A stretch of DNA of 64,000 nt. Source: Echinarachnius parma. Its lineage: Eukaryota > Echinodermata > Echinoidea > Clypeasteroida > Echinarachniidae. The translations under genes and the position numbers were made by a program. Below the pieces are notes generated by a model. It saw only the letters and a program-made list of their open reading frames with translations, was not told the origin of the DNA and did no database searches. The DNA lies in assembly GCA_037951105.1 (NCBI GenBank), contig JBAMJV010003382.1:1-64000 (forward strand), given 5' to 3'. Every line of letters begins with the position of its first letter. Position 1 is the stretch's first letter. Positions 21,467 through 33,349 of this stretch are shown piece by piece.

Positions 21467-21760
21467 CATACAATCATTCATTCATTCATTCATTCATTCA
21501 TTCATGCATTCATTCATTCATTCATTCATTCATTCATTCATTCATTCATTCATTCATTCATTCATTCATTCATTCATTCATTCATTCATTCATTCATTTA
21601 ATCATTCATTCATTCATTCATTCATTCATTCATTCATTCATTCATTCATTCATTCATTCATTCATTCATTCATTCATTCATTCATTCATTCATTCATTTA
21701 TTCATTCATTCATTCATTCATCCATCTATTCATTCATCCATTCATTCATTAGTTCATTAT
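21467..21760. repeat. (CATT)n microsatellite, about 290 bp
   Basis: Long, mostly perfect CATT repeat with rare substitutions. The Ser/Phe/Ile/His frames of 82-142 codons are its translation in different phases. Confidence 0.97.
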
Positions 21761-21769
21761 ACGAGAGTC

Positions 21770-22160
21770 ATCATTCATTTTAGATATTTAAAATACCAAA
21801 TTTGATAATTATTATCGATGCTATGTTTAATGTTACTTTGTTACACCAGATGCAAATAATTTAATTTCTTATTATACAAACTTATACAAGACTTAGCAGC
21901 ATAATGTTCTCATCAGTTTGGAATGAAGTTAGCCCCACACAGATCAGTGCAAGTCACAAGATGGAACATGATTTATTTTGCATTCTTGCCACTTTGCTTC
22001 CGAGTGCTTTTGAGTTGGTTTTGACCCCCCCCCCCCTCCCTCTACCCTCTATCCACGTCTATTCCCTACATTAGTCTTTATAATAGAGTTGTCACAAAGA
22101 GGTGTTATTTCATTCTCTCAATCTCTATTCATCCTTCCCATTCATCTCCCCATCTCTCAA
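21770..22160. other. Spacer with C-run
   Basis: C-run at about 22026-22036. Nothing else recognised. Confidence 0.5.
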
Positions 22161-22410
22161 GGCCCGGTCACATATCACCTGATAGCGTAAACGGATGCCC
22201 GATGGAATAGAAAATTTGTGAAATCTAACTATCCGTTTGTGAAAGTTTTCTCCATTGCTTCATGCACAAAACATTTTGCTGGATAGAACAACGTAGAACG
22301 CCTGACAAGGAACGGACAAGAAATGCATACGATCGGAGACGAACATATTGGAAATTATACTCCCCGTCGGGCATCCGTTTGTATGCTATCCCATGACACG
22401 TGACCGGGCC
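22161..22410. mobile_element. Inverted-repeat MITE, family C, copy 2
   Basis: Starts GGCCCGGTCACATATCACCT and ends GACACGTGACCGGGCC. The interior holds ACGGATGCCCGATGGAATAG and ACAAGGAACGGACAAGAAAT, shared with the copies at 6522 and 36715. No coding capacity. Confidence 0.8.
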
Positions 22411-23117
22411 TTTAGTTTGAATGTGTTCTTCAACTCCTTTTAATCCCATATCCTGCATGTTTAATAAACAAATTTCAGGCTGCTCATGCTATAAACATAG
22501 ACATGATTTTCATACCTGATAAGTCTCACTGGTTTGAAACACTAAGAAAGTGTGTATCAAATAAGTCGGAGAAGATAAAATATGTACTGAAAACTGCTTA
22601 TCTACTAACAAAATTGCCTGGTAATAAATTGAGTAAATTCAGGGGCCTAAGCTTTCGATCATAGCAGAATCTCTTTCAGAGTGTGAATTACCAAGAATGA
22701 CACAAATGGTCATTTTTATACATGTTTATTTTGCCTCGATAAAAGACCTGCTAGGTTTTAAAGCTTGGCTCATTTTGTTTCTTCGCATTTCTATATTAAA
22801 TGTAAACCCTGTTTCTAGCTAGCTTGAGCATCTAGACTTCGTTACTGGCAAGAGTTGATAAACACACCCACTCAGTTTGTTTGGTGTGACTGGGCGGGCT
22901 TAATGGGAAGGAAGGCCGGGAGCACTATCTTCGTAACAAATGGCTTTTTGTGGTCCTTTCAGCATCGGACAATGGGATCCTAAAGAGATGCCATTGTAAG
23001 CCGCTTGCCACTTAACAGTTCCTATTGTTCCCTGTCATAATGTATACCCCGGGGCTCGGCACAGGTGTGTATATAAAGTGTATACAGTAGCACGAATAAC
23101 ACCTCCGCAGTATGTAA
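22411..23117. other. AT-rich spacer
   Basis: No recognisable gene or element. Confidence 0.5.
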
Positions 23118-23210
23118 TTAACCCACTGAAAGCTGTGTGATTTTGGTGCAATACATAATCTCCGTTGACCACACCCTAAGTATTTTATGGACTGGTCCTG
23201 AATGGTTTAA
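23118..23210. repeat. 93-bp TTAA-bounded module
   Basis: Starts TTAACCCACTGAA and ends CTGAATGGTTTAA. It has the same length as a similar module at 39192-39284 and shares AAGTATTTT and CTGATTTTG-like phrases with it. Too short to encode anything. Confidence 0.6.
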
Positions 23211-23861
23211 CCAATTTAAGTTTGTCGCTAATTGATAAATGTAAGGTGATGATTTTGGACAGTAAAGATTCACTTACAAATGAGATAAGTGGTAACTCAA
23301 ATGATCAATACAGACAGGTTCGCATATTCTACACATGTTCATCTCAGGAAAATACTAATGATTTAATTTCAAATAAAAAGCTAGGCAAGACGCTTGGCAA
23401 GCTGTATCATGCCTCATTCAAAATGGAATCCCCAATCATTTACCTATCCATCTCGTATCTAATTTATAATACATGAAAGTTCCTGTATATATTGTCAAAC
23501 TGTATGACCCTGTCATCCATTGCTATGAACGGAGATCATGCATGAAGGGCTGGTAATGAAAAGTTATTCAATTTTTAACACACCAATAAAGTAAACTTAT
23601 TAAAACTTATACAAAACATAAAAAGAGGCTTTTTGGATCTAGCAGTGTATGGTACATGTCTGAAATCATGACTTTTCTCCATGATAAAAACCATGGTGAA
23701 ATGGAAACCAATTTTGTATTCTCATGTACAGCTGAAATAGCTGAGCAAGCCTGTGTGCTTGCAGGCCTGTTGTTTTTGTTGTTATTTTTATTTACCACCA
23801 TGCTGAGCTTCCCTGGGAGTGAGAGACCTACATCACTGATACCATGGTAACATTGCCACAT
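23211..23861. other. Spacer
   Basis: Two short overlapping frames on opposite strands (23607-23861) have no domain signature. No gene recognised. Confidence 0.45.
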
Positions 23862-24460
23862 GGTCTACACCCATTTGGTCTAAGCCAAGTAATTAGAGGC
23901 TAATAATTAGAAATGGGGGTTAGATTGGGGGTAAGGAGGATTTGGGGCGAGGTATCACATTATGACTGTTTTGTCAACACCCATTTGCTGTACATATCAT
24001 TGGGTCTAATAGGTAATGCCCAGAACTTGTATTTCCCAAACTCTACACAGACTACCATCATTACCACAGGGGGACACCTACAATGTACCTCACTGATACA
24101 TGTGGTAAACGTTGCCGCTTCATCTACACCCATTTGGTCTAAGCCAATTTTCGTCTTCTAGCAAAACCAGGATTTAGAGGTTTGGGTTTAGGATTATGGA
24201 TTAGGGATTGGGATTAGGATTAGGTTCGGGGTTTGTGTTCAAGTTTTGAGTAGGTGAAATGTATGTTTCAGGCTTCATATAATTATGTAGACCAAATTGT
24301 TCTTGACAAAACAGTCATAATCTGACACCTTCCCCCAAATCCCCCCTAACCTGAATCTTACCCCCAATTCTAAGCCTCAGCCTCTAATTACTAGTAGATG
24401 AAACTTGGCTTAGATGAAAATGGATGGCACCTTGCCCCCCCCCCCCCCCCCCCCCCACCC
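23862..24460. repeat. Dispersed repeat with GTCTACACCCATTTGGTCTA and TTAGGG-like runs
   Basis: The phrase TCTACACCCATTTGGTCTAA occurs at about 23868 and 24122. Near it are GATTAGGGATTGGGATTAGG-type degenerate runs (24180-24235) and the reverse-complement phrases (CTAACCTGAATCTTACCCCC). The same combination returns near 27990-28200, 33350-33830, 55535-55635 and 62440-62520. A C-run ends it (24436-24456). Confidence 0.65.
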
Positions 24461-25007
24461 CACCCCCTTAAAATTCACATTTAGCGTTGCCATAATGTAT
24501 TCGTAAACCTGGCAGGATTCTGTTTCATTGCATCATTCATGAACCTATACAGCGTGGCAAGGTGCTAATAATCAGAGTTTTATCAAGGCCCCGCATTAAT
24601 TACACAACAACCAGATTCGGTGAACAACTGGGACAAAGCGATCATGTACATATTAAAACCTAGTTTTAAATATGGAGTATTGTGTGAAAATGCAAAGTAA
24701 ATCTGGGTTAAATACATAATTCGCTCACACATGAGTCTCCATTGTTTGCGTACGCCCTAATAAACAGGTCTACATAGAGTCACAGAAACATAATTTGAAG
24801 TTATTTATACGAATGTGGTATTACATTCTCACTTTTATTTGGGTTAGCACAACACATGTATTTATGATTGTACGTAATACACCTAGATGATGGATACACC
24901 CCCCCCCCCTCCCCAAACACATGTAGATTATATTTTATCATACAAACATGGCAATCTCAAGCAAGCCAGTTTTTGGGCAGAAGTCTGAATTCAGGCCCTG
25001 GTCACCT
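24461..25007. other. Spacer
   Basis: AT-rich with a short C-run at 24899-24911. No gene recognised. Confidence 0.5.
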
Positions 25008-25071
25008 GGATATTCTGAATAATTTGCATCATTTTGCACCCATATAAGTTACACATCATGATTCTTGACTT

Positions 25072-26334
25072 CAGGCGCGCCGGAAGCAGTTTTGGATTGG
25101 GGGGGCAAAACTCGAAGGGGGCTCACGATTTATGTGTTATGGGGCTCATGCCCGACCACACTTACATGGTTGGCAACCCCCCCCCCCCCCTCCCACGGTC
25201 AAGGGAGCTTTTGCATTTTTGGACTTGAAATTGTGCAATCTGGTGCATAAAAACATGATCCAACAACATAGCTTACAGCCAAAAATGAGTCCCGAGGGAG
25301 CGAGGCGACCGAGGGCTGTGGAAGAGCCAGAGGGGGGAGGGTTTGGGAGGGGGTATCCCCCTCCCACGGGAAAGATTTTGCATTTTTATACTTGAAATGA
25401 TGCAATCTGGGGCATAAACACATAAACCATATGCCACATTATGTATGATCTAACAACATAGCTTACAGCCAAGAATGAGTCCCGAGGTAGCGAAGTGACC
25501 GAGGGCTGGGGCAGAGCCAGAGGGGAGGGTTTGGGAGGGGGTATCCCCCTCCCACGGGGAAGATTTTGCATTTTTATACTTTAAATGATGCAATCTGGGG
25601 CATAAAAACATAAACCATATGCCACATTATGTATGATCTAACAACATAGCTTACAGCCAAGAATGAGTCCCGAGGTAGCGAAGTGACCGAGGGCTGGGTC
25701 AGAGCCAGAGGGGAGGGTTTGGGAGGGGGTATCCCCCTCCCACGGGGAAGATTTTGCATTTTTATACTTTAAATGATGCAATCTGGGGCATAAAAACATA
25801 AACCATATGCCACATTATGTATGATCTAACAACATAGCTTACAGCCAAGAATGAGTCCCAAGGTAGCGAAGTGACCGAGGGCTGGGGCAGAGCCAGGGTG
25901 TTGGGAGGGGGTATCCCCCTCCCACGGGGAAGATTTTGCATTTATTTACTTGTAATGGTGTGATTTGGTGCACGTCACACAAACAGCAGAGCAATAACAG
26001 CCTACACAGGAAGTACATGGACTGGTACAGAAAAACCCACCCCAGACGTACCAAATGCAAGTTACACAACAAACTGAGATAATTTGTTTGCGCGCGAAGC
26101 GCGCAGCGAAAATTTGTAATGGATGAATAACTCAGTTTTTAAACGTTAGAATTAACAAGTATTGGCTGATACATTTAATTTGTTCTTTTACTTTTTCTTT
26201 CTTTCTTTCTTTTTTCTTCCTTTTTTTTTGAGGGGGGGGGGGCTTTTTGGGGGGGCAAAAACGCGTTTTGCCCCCCCACTTTTTGGATTGGGGGGGCGGC
26301 CGCCCCCCCTGCCCCCCCACTTCCGGCGCCTATG
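25072..26334. mobile_element. hAT-like non-autonomous element, 1263 bp
   Basis: Flanked by the 8-bp direct repeat CTTGACTT (25064-25071 and 26335-26342). Its ends are imperfect inverted repeats: CAGGCGCGCCGGAAG on the left and CTTCCGGCGCCTATG on the right. Removing it together with one CTTGACTT restores continuity of the surrounding 157-bp array, so the boundaries are well supported. An 8-bp duplication and CA-starting ends fit the hAT superfamily. It has no transposase frame. The interior carries the 188-bp array and a G/C-rich hairpin near 26253-26279. Confidence 0.8.
25250..26130. repeat. 188-bp tandem repeats inside the hAT-like element
   Basis: The phrase AATGAGTCCCGAGG (one copy CCCAAGG) recurs at about 25283, 25473, 25661 and 25849, with spacings of 190, 188 and 188. 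Each unit has a G-rich half (GGGTTTGGGAGGGGGTATCC) and an AT-rich half (CATATGCCACATTATGTATG). The middle units are nearly identical, so the array homogenised recently. The small minus-strand frames repeat in step and are not genes. Confidence 0.9.
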
Positions 26335-26905
26335 CTTGACTTATATCTCACCAGGCTGGCATCCCTCCAATCCAAATCTAGGAGAAAGCTACATCGAGTG
26401 CCACACTCTACTAGCTCTTATCATTGGCTTCATTTCTTATCAAAAGTCTGGAAATTCTGATTAATTTGCATGATTTTGCACCCATATAAGGTATACATAA
26501 GGTATACTTATAGCTCACTGGCATCACTCATGATCAAGAAGAAAGCAGCATCGAGTACCACAGTCATCTAGCTCTTATCATTGGATTGATTTCTTATCAA
26601 AAGTCTGGAAATTCTGAATAATTTGCATCATTTTGCACCCATATAAGGTATACATAAGGTATACTTATAGCTCACTGGCATCACTCATGATCAAGAAGAA
26701 AGCAGCATCGAGTACCACAGTCATCTAGCTCTTATCATTGGATTGATTTCTTATCAAAAGTCTGGAAATTCTGATTAATTTGCATGATTTTGCACCCATA
26801 TAAGGTATACATAAGGTATACTTATGGCTCACTGGCATCACTCCAATCTACATCACAAAGAAAGCAGCATTGAGTACCACACTCTTCTAGCTGCAATCAT
26901 TGGAT

Positions 26906-27800
26906 TCATTTCTTATCAACGATATGAAATCCAAAAATAGCGAGGCGCTCCATAGTTAGATATACGGTCTGTTAGGTATCATGAGTCCCCAGATAATCCA
27001 AATGACATCTCAGCTGTCGGAACTGCTAACTCATAGCATCCAGCCAAATACATTGCATAGTATAACCCTCTTAGCGCCATAAGGGTCCATAGTCATAAAA
27101 TGGCACACAAGCTTAGAACTGCATTCTAAATGTCTAAGTATATTTTAGATTATGTGGCTATGAAAATTAAATAATACAGTGTTTGTATCATACATGGCCG
27201 CTTTGGTAATGATGGGTAAGCTTTTATTACCTACTAAGTTAACCATAGTTGCCAACTAAAAGAATATCTTTTTGCATACTGATCCTCCAGGGTCTACATG
27301 TATATTCATTAAAGCCTGCTAGCTTAGTTCATTGCTAAGTTTAATTTGGATGATGTGGCTAAGAATTAAACACAAGATCTTTTAGTTGGTAACTAGGTTT
27401 AACTGAGTGGGAACCTAAGGCTTACCCAGCTGACCATAGTTGGGGACTAGGAAAACTGTTTGTTGCTAAATAAACTGCACATTTATAATACACTTAGCAT
27501 TGAACTAAGCTAGCGGGGTTTCATGAATATGGGTCATGACATGGTGGTATCATGAGGGTTAACATAGAGTGCATGCCCACATTGAACTTTGCGTACCCCC
27601 AAGCGTAAAGAGGCACTACCACTACTACCAGGTTCAACCAGAGGGGTGTAGTTAAGGGGGGAAGGGGGGTTAAGGAGGGAGAGTTATTATCCCCACCCCC
27701 CACCATGCACCCATGGACAATTTTGCCACCCACCTCTCGGCTCCCATAGAAGAAATTAATAATGAAGTACAGTACATAATCCTTTTGTTAATGATAATAA
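26906..27800. other. Spacer
   Basis: Contains G-rich GGGGGGAAGGGGGGTTAAGG near 27655. No gene or defined element recognised. Confidence 0.5.
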
Positions 27801-27802
27801 TA

Positions 27803-28010
27803 ATAGGTTCAATTTATATAGCTCCTAATGTGATACAATATCATCTCTAAGCACTTTACACTATTGTTACCCCCGGTCATAAGATACAATACAGACCAGC
27901 ACACATTGTGTGCACCATCTACACTCCCTGGGGAACATTCCTTCCAAGGGGGGGGGGGTTTAAAACTGCACCCCTCATAGAAATTGTACACATTCTCTGT
28001 CATGTATGTT
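27803..28010. repeat. Dispersed repeat family J, partial copy
   Basis: TTTATATAGCTCCTAATG, TCTAAGCACTTTACACTATT, then ACCATCTACACTCCCTGGGG and GAACATTCC. Related phrases occur at about 51600-51720, 55105-55210 and 57482-57640. Non-coding; element type not identified. Confidence 0.55.
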
Positions 28011-28601
28011 TGCCTGGTCTGCATCCATTTGGTCTAGGTCTTACTTGGTCTACTACACGTGATGCCTGAAACTTCTATTTCCTCTACTCAAAACTTGACC
28101 CCCATCCCTAAGCTAATAACTTTTAAATCCAACCCTGGCCCTTACCTTAATCCCAACCCCTAATCATAGTCCCTTAGCTTAGCATAATCCTAAGCTTCTA
28201 AATGATCTGTTTAAAAAAAAAAATCAATAGCAAAAAATTGCAAAAATGTGATGAATGGCAAGTCATCAAATAGGCACTTTTGAGCTAATCATATTGCAAA
28301 ATTAGACGCATTCTCTGACTTGCGATTATATTGATCAAAACTCTTTATGCGACATCCCCTCCCCCCCTCCCCCCCCCCCCTCTCCCCCCCCCCCTGTAGA
28401 CAAACTGGAATTAGACAGAATGTGTGTAGACCAGGCACCAATTTACCCTCTCTGCCCCCCTGTCTGGGTGCGCCCTCACCCCTCACTACTGTCTTATCAT
28501 GACAGTTGTAAGGAATGACTATCAGGAACAGGTTCAACATGTTTTAGCACATTGTTAGTTTAGTCCTGGGTGGTATTTGATGGAAATTTGTACAAGTTCT
28601 T
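28011..28601. other. Spacer with C-runs
   Basis: Degenerate CTAACCC-like phrases (28090-28200) belong to the repeat described at 23862. C-rich block at 28355-28394. No gene. Confidence 0.5.
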
Positions 28602-29003
28602 TTAAAGGGATCTAGTTACTTTGTTGAAATCTTCACAAACTCTACAAGAACTACATAAACTCAAGTTTTCACATACCTTGTTGTATTTGGTATTACCAAT
28701 AGAAGCATTGAACAGGGTGCGGTTTTCCTGATTTCTCTTGCATTATAAAGATATTTATGATTGAAGTGTTTGGATTTTGAAAGTCTCCCTTGGAGATGTT
28801 CAGCTGTGTTAGAGTAAGGTTAGAGCAATGAGTTAACAAATATCATTTTTTTTCTTCTCCAAAGTACTCCATCATATGACATTCATTTACTTTGAAATGT
28901 TCACACCAATCAATGAGCATATCAGGTCACAAAAATACACATTTTATTAGTTGACCCCTTGTCGGTTTGTGCACATATCAACAAAGTTACTAAATCCCTT
29001 TAA
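28602..29003 (-). mobile_element. TTAA-bounded MITE, family A, copy 3
   Basis: TTAAAGGGATCTAGTTACTT on the left and AAGTTACTAAATCCCTTTAA on the right. The interior CATACCTTGTTGTATT marks the minus orientation relative to copy 1. 402 bp, non-coding. Confidence 0.8.
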
Positions 29004-30585
29004 GTCTCACACTTACAAGTATCTTGAGTTCATGAGTGCTTCATGTAGGTCCGTGCATCATAGTTCACCAATTGCCTTTAATGAATGGAGACACATTTGA
29101 CAAATTCAAATAAATTTTGTGTTTTGTTCTCACTGAGTGCCATATAGGGTAGACTAGCCTAGGGTACAATTGTAGAAAATGTTGATAAATGAAAGGAATT
29201 TGGTTAAGTGTACATTTATTTGCAATACTCAGTGTGTTATCATATGATGGTCTACTTCTTAAAATTGAAATAAAAAATGTTAACTTGGTAAATATTAATT
29301 TGTCTATTCAACTGGTTAAATTGTTTCCAAATTCAAACATAGGGGAAACTGACCAGACTGAAATTTACAAATGAAAATGAGCAGAGAAAACTGTTCTTCC
29401 CTGCTATATTCATAGTTCCTCTCAGTTACTAAATTACTTTACATGCATGGATTAAAGTGATACTTGTAAAGTGTCAGATATTGCACAAAATGACATTTGA
29501 GACTTCAATCCTATATCAATATCATTGTAAAATACAATTGAAAGATTTGTGAAATTTTGAAAGAAAACGAACACTGTTTAAATACCTAGTGAAAAAAACG
29601 AATATTGAGTTCATATTTTATCACCGAAAACTGATGGTCTGCCATACATTTGTCGCAGTAATAATCATCCGTTTGAGATATTCGCACCCGTGTATGTTTA
29701 CAGACGTAGTTCAATCTCTGGAATGTTTCCCACACGTGCTGCATTTGGACTTTTAAGCTAGGACAATTGGACATTTTGTCAAAAGCGTTGATCAACGTTT
29801 TTCAAATAAAAGATTTCAATGATAATTATCTTCATACTAAAGGGACATTTGAAAAAATCAAACCCTATTTTATTCTTCTTTTACCATTATAAGCTAAACA
29901 ACACGGTAGAAGAGAAACGAGGATGCTCCAAGTAATTTTCGTGGATTTAGACACTTTACAGGCATGACTTTAACCTAGTATAATCCATTGTGCATGTATT
30001 AATAGCATTACTTGTTAATGATAAGAATCATATTTTATAACACATTCACGGCAAAAGTCCCCTAAATGCTTGGGCTGGGGTCTATTAAAAATGTGTGTGC
30101 TATATACCATAATCAAAAAGTCATGAACGGGATAACAAACTCTGTAGACCTTCCTATTTAATTGTTTTTTTTTACAAAGGAAATCTTTAGTTGTTAGTCA
30201 TTCTTGTTTTGGCTCGAGCACTCATAAAAATAGTTAATCATTAACTCCAGAGGAAGTAATTAAAAGCAATATGGCTTGTTTACTTACCGTTCCATTCTAA
30301 TTTGTTTGTTGGTGCAAAAATTTGGAGTGTATTAGACTTTGGAATAGTTGTTTGGGTTTACAAACAGACATCATTCTAAATTTATGACATGTTTTGCTCG
30401 ATTAAAAAAAAAATACTTTGGGCACAGGGAAGTTTACCCCCCAAAATGCCAAAAAGAGCCATCTAATTTCCAAAATCATTAAAATGCCCATGTAAATTTG
30501 CATAAAGTTTAGTTCTAAACATATTGAGAGTGCTATTTTGAAAAGTAGCCCTTGATAGATTGTCCCCCTAGTTTTGCCCCTAGAA
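29004..30585. other. AT-rich spacer
   Basis: No gene recognised. A 69-codon minus-strand frame (29586-29795) has several Cys/His residues but no family pattern that I can name. The last 13 bases (30573-30585) are the left target duplication of the SINE. Confidence 0.5.
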
Positions 30586-30890
30586 CCGAGCATGTGGCAT
30601 AGCGGTAAGAGTGTCCGCCTCATCATAGACCTACTTAGGTCTATGGCCTCATGCACGGGAGGTCCCGGGTTCAAACCCAGACCGGGTCATACGGTACCTT
30701 CTACCTTCTAGCCAGGCGCTCGGCATTTGTAGAATGGAGAAGGTAAAGTTAATCACACCAGTAACCCGAGGACTGGCCCCCTTCTGTAGCTTTTGCTACA
30801 TACAGTAGACGTGTGGCTTAGGGCTAATGAATCGGAGATAGGCGCTGCCTTATATGCCAAGTTGGCACGGAAGGGCTTTTTTAATTTAAC
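30586..30890 (+). mobile_element. tRNA-derived SINE, 305 bp
   Basis: The head is tRNA-like, with A-box TGGCATAGCGGTAAGAG (30594-30610) and B-box GGTTCAAACCC (30668-30678). The 5' end reads CCGAGCATGTGGCATAGCGG. An unrelated body follows (CCCCCTTCTGTAGCTTTTGC, then GCCAAGTTGGCACGGAAGGG) with a T-rich end. The exact 13-bp direct repeat TTTGCCCCTAGAA lies on both sides (30573-30585 and 30891-30903), the mark of LINE-driven retroposition. The anticodon region carries an extra hairpin insert (30624-30645). It was transcribed by Pol III when active and encodes no protein. The likely tRNA source is CAT-anticodon, but this is uncertain. Confidence 0.88.
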
Positions 30891-31040
30891 TTTGCCCCTA
30901 GAATTGCATAATCATTGGTGGCACAGCCAGTGTAGGGCAGAGATCTTTCTAGTTGCCAACTAAGGTTACCAACAGCTTACCCAGACCAAGAATATTTAGT
31001 AGACCTGTAACAACTTATCCAGAAAACCTTAAACTATCAG

Positions 31041-31203
31041 GGCTCGCTGCAGAAAGAGTTAAAATCACTTGTAAGTTACAATTAATTGTAAGTCAGATCA
31101 CGTGTTCTAAATGCACAAATCTGATTTCTTGAAATGTGCAAATTTTCTGACTTACAATTAATTGTAACTTACAATCGATCGCATCTCTTTCTGCAATGGG
31201 GCC
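31041..31203. mobile_element. Foldback element, about 163 bp
   Basis: GCTGCAGAAAGAG and TTGTAAGTTACAATTAATTG on the left are mirrored by CAATTAATTGTAACTTACAA and CTCTTTCTGCAATGG on the right. The loop holds GATTTCTTGAAATGTGC. A relative lies at 13620-13766. Non-coding. Confidence 0.75.
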
Positions 31204-33349
31204 ATAGCCTATGACTAAGAGAAATTTGTGGTGCCTACTTAGCCCTGTCAGCCAAAATAGACTTAGATTGAAACAAAACTAGTGGGTCTTGGATCGCCTC
31301 TTGCACATCCTTCATTTGTCTTTATTACGCCCCTGTGAATCAATTCCTACTTAGGTACAGTTACTTTATTTGTAGTAGATCTACACGAGTCTTCCTTTAT
31401 TGGTGATACAATGTCAACGGAGGTTGTAAACAGGTCGTAATCAGAGGAAATGACAACATAATAATCAAAAGGGTAAACAAATGCATTTCCTGTTGGCAGC
31501 TAGCATGAGCAAAAAGAAATAATAATACAAATCATGTTTTCTTCAATATCTTGTCTGCTCCATTTAACCCATTGCTTCCCACCACAGGGCCTCGTTTCAT
31601 AAAAGTATCCAATTGTTGTAAGTGTCCAAATACAGCCAATCAGCATCAATCAATTCAGCTGTATACAAAAAGTTACATTTTCTAAGATGAAGCAGGTAAA
31701 CTAAATTGTCCCTGTTTTGATGCACTCTTTGTAAAGTGGGTCGATCTGTTTGAACTCTAAGTTATTATGCCTTTCTGAATCGGTTAAAGATGAATAACAG
31801 TTTTGGGAAAGTAGCCAAAAACATCTATATTGATCAATATTGTTGAATAAGTATTTAAATAGAGCTTGTGTGGTAAAATCCGAACCTAAGCATCGTTAAA
31901 TACAGAAATATTGGAAGAAATCCAATACCCGCCCGTGAAATGTATAAATCCACCGCCCGTTCGCACCTGTCTGCGCCGCTAGCGCTGGGCTGGAGATATC
32001 GACAAGCTGGGGACAAGCCCATATAGCAAACACGCACGCGGTCATTTGCACGTAGCGTATGCGCGATTCCGCGTTGGCGATATCAATCCGCAGCAGATCA
32101 GTTTATAATTTTGCAAATATATCAATTAGTAGGCGGTTTCTTGGCCAAATTTGTATAATCCCATATTAGTAAAATTATATTCTTTTACATGGTTGGTAAT
32201 AAGAGCGTACATTTCATTTTTAGGGGGTGGGGCGTTTCCCACTACTGTCATTCACCTTTAAACATTGTCATGCGTGGGGATGTACCGGGCAGTTCGAACT
32301 CGTCCGAACATTCGTAACCAGGCTTTGTGCGCACTACATATCACTGAGCCAGTGTGTATTTCACACTGTGCGCAATGCGTTTGCAAGTTGGCACCGCACG
32401 TCTGATTTACAAATCCATAATACCTTTAATTAGACAGTAAGCTTACAAGTGGTATTTGAGCCTTTTTCAGAAACCCATGGAATCTGATTTAAAAATTTTT
32501 AAATAAATATAAAGACGCGAGTTGAATAATGATTTTTGACAAATGACAAACTATTCTTTGACGTGTTCAAGGTCACATCACCTTCTCATTCAAAAGAGGC
32601 ACCCTTAATCCCCTTAGTATTACATCATCTCAAATCCATTGAGTTATTATATCATGTGCCCATACCTCGGTACTCACTGCACTTTTCAAATACCTTTGAC
32701 AACTCTGTCAAGAGAGAGAGAACACACTATCTGATCATCAATATTTTGTTGACACATTAGGTAAAATTTACTCTGGGAAATGTGTAAATTGGTCTTTTTT
32801 CCACCTGTGTCATCAATAAGATGGGTCCTTGTGTATAGCGGGGAGGACGAACCAAGACCATATTGTCTGTCTCTGGTGTGAGTGAGAAAGGCGTTAAAAT
32901 GAAATTTGTCAAAAAAAGCCTGCATAACTTTCCGCAGGTCAGAGCCTCGTCTATGTGATGCCATATTTTCAAATAATACTTATTTCTAATTTGGGGAATA
33001 TTTATAAATTTAGTAAAAGAGAGCTATATTAGATTTCTACAAGGCTCCCAGATGTAATTACACATGATTATCTCTGAGGTACAAAAAGTGATTTAACGCC
33101 CTTCTTTTTCTCAACCAACAATATTTTATTCTCAACTCCCTGGTTGGCTATGGATGACCCTTGGATCGCATGGCAACTCATGTTTGCGATCGTTTGGTTT
33201 GTGCAAATTTGCCCAACCACCCATTTTCCTTCTTCCATTCATGTAATTTCTGTTTTGCTGTTGTTTGCCCCTCGCCTCAATTTAATTCCCAGGTGATATG
33301 CCCCCACCCCCCTACCCCACCCCCTACCCCACCCCCCTAACCTGCAAAT
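31204..33349. other. Spacer with one CpG-rich patch
   Basis: Mostly AT-rich. At about 31925-32095 the GC and CpG content jumps (CTGCGCCGCTAGCGCTGGGC; GCGTATGCGCGATTCCGCG). That could be a promoter-type island or a GC-rich element; no exon is evident. Small frames at 32227-32964 lack signatures. Confidence 0.45.

Larger units (their letters stand above)
25008..26905. repeat. Host tandem array, about 157-bp units, split by an insertion
   Basis: The unit start CTGGAAATTCTGATTAATTT recurs at 26448, 26604 and 26762 (spacings 156 and 158). Each is followed by GCACCCATATAAGGTATAC and GCTCACTGGCATCACTC. A first, more diverged unit starts at 25009 and is interrupted after 25071 by the hAT-like element, resuming at 26335. 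Confidence 0.85.

Noticed and set aside
21355..21783. A 142-codon Ser/Phe/Ile/His frame
   Set aside because: It reads through the CATT microsatellite; the same pattern appears in more than one phase.
25250..26130. CRISPR-like array
   Set aside because: Repeat units of 188 bp are contiguous tandem copies with no unique spacers, and the sequence is from a eukaryote-type genome.
29586..29795. Possible zinc-finger fragment on the minus strand
   Set aside because: It has Cys and His residues, but their spacing fits no zinc-binding family that I can name, and no splice or coding context supports it.
30585..30690. A functional tRNA gene
   Set aside because: The tRNA-like head is part of a SINE with 13-bp target duplications, a non-tRNA body and a hairpin insert in the anticodon region.
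31925..32095. Promoter or first exon in the CpG-rich patch
   Set aside because: No donor site, TATA or downstream coding exon could be tied to it, so it is reported only as composition.
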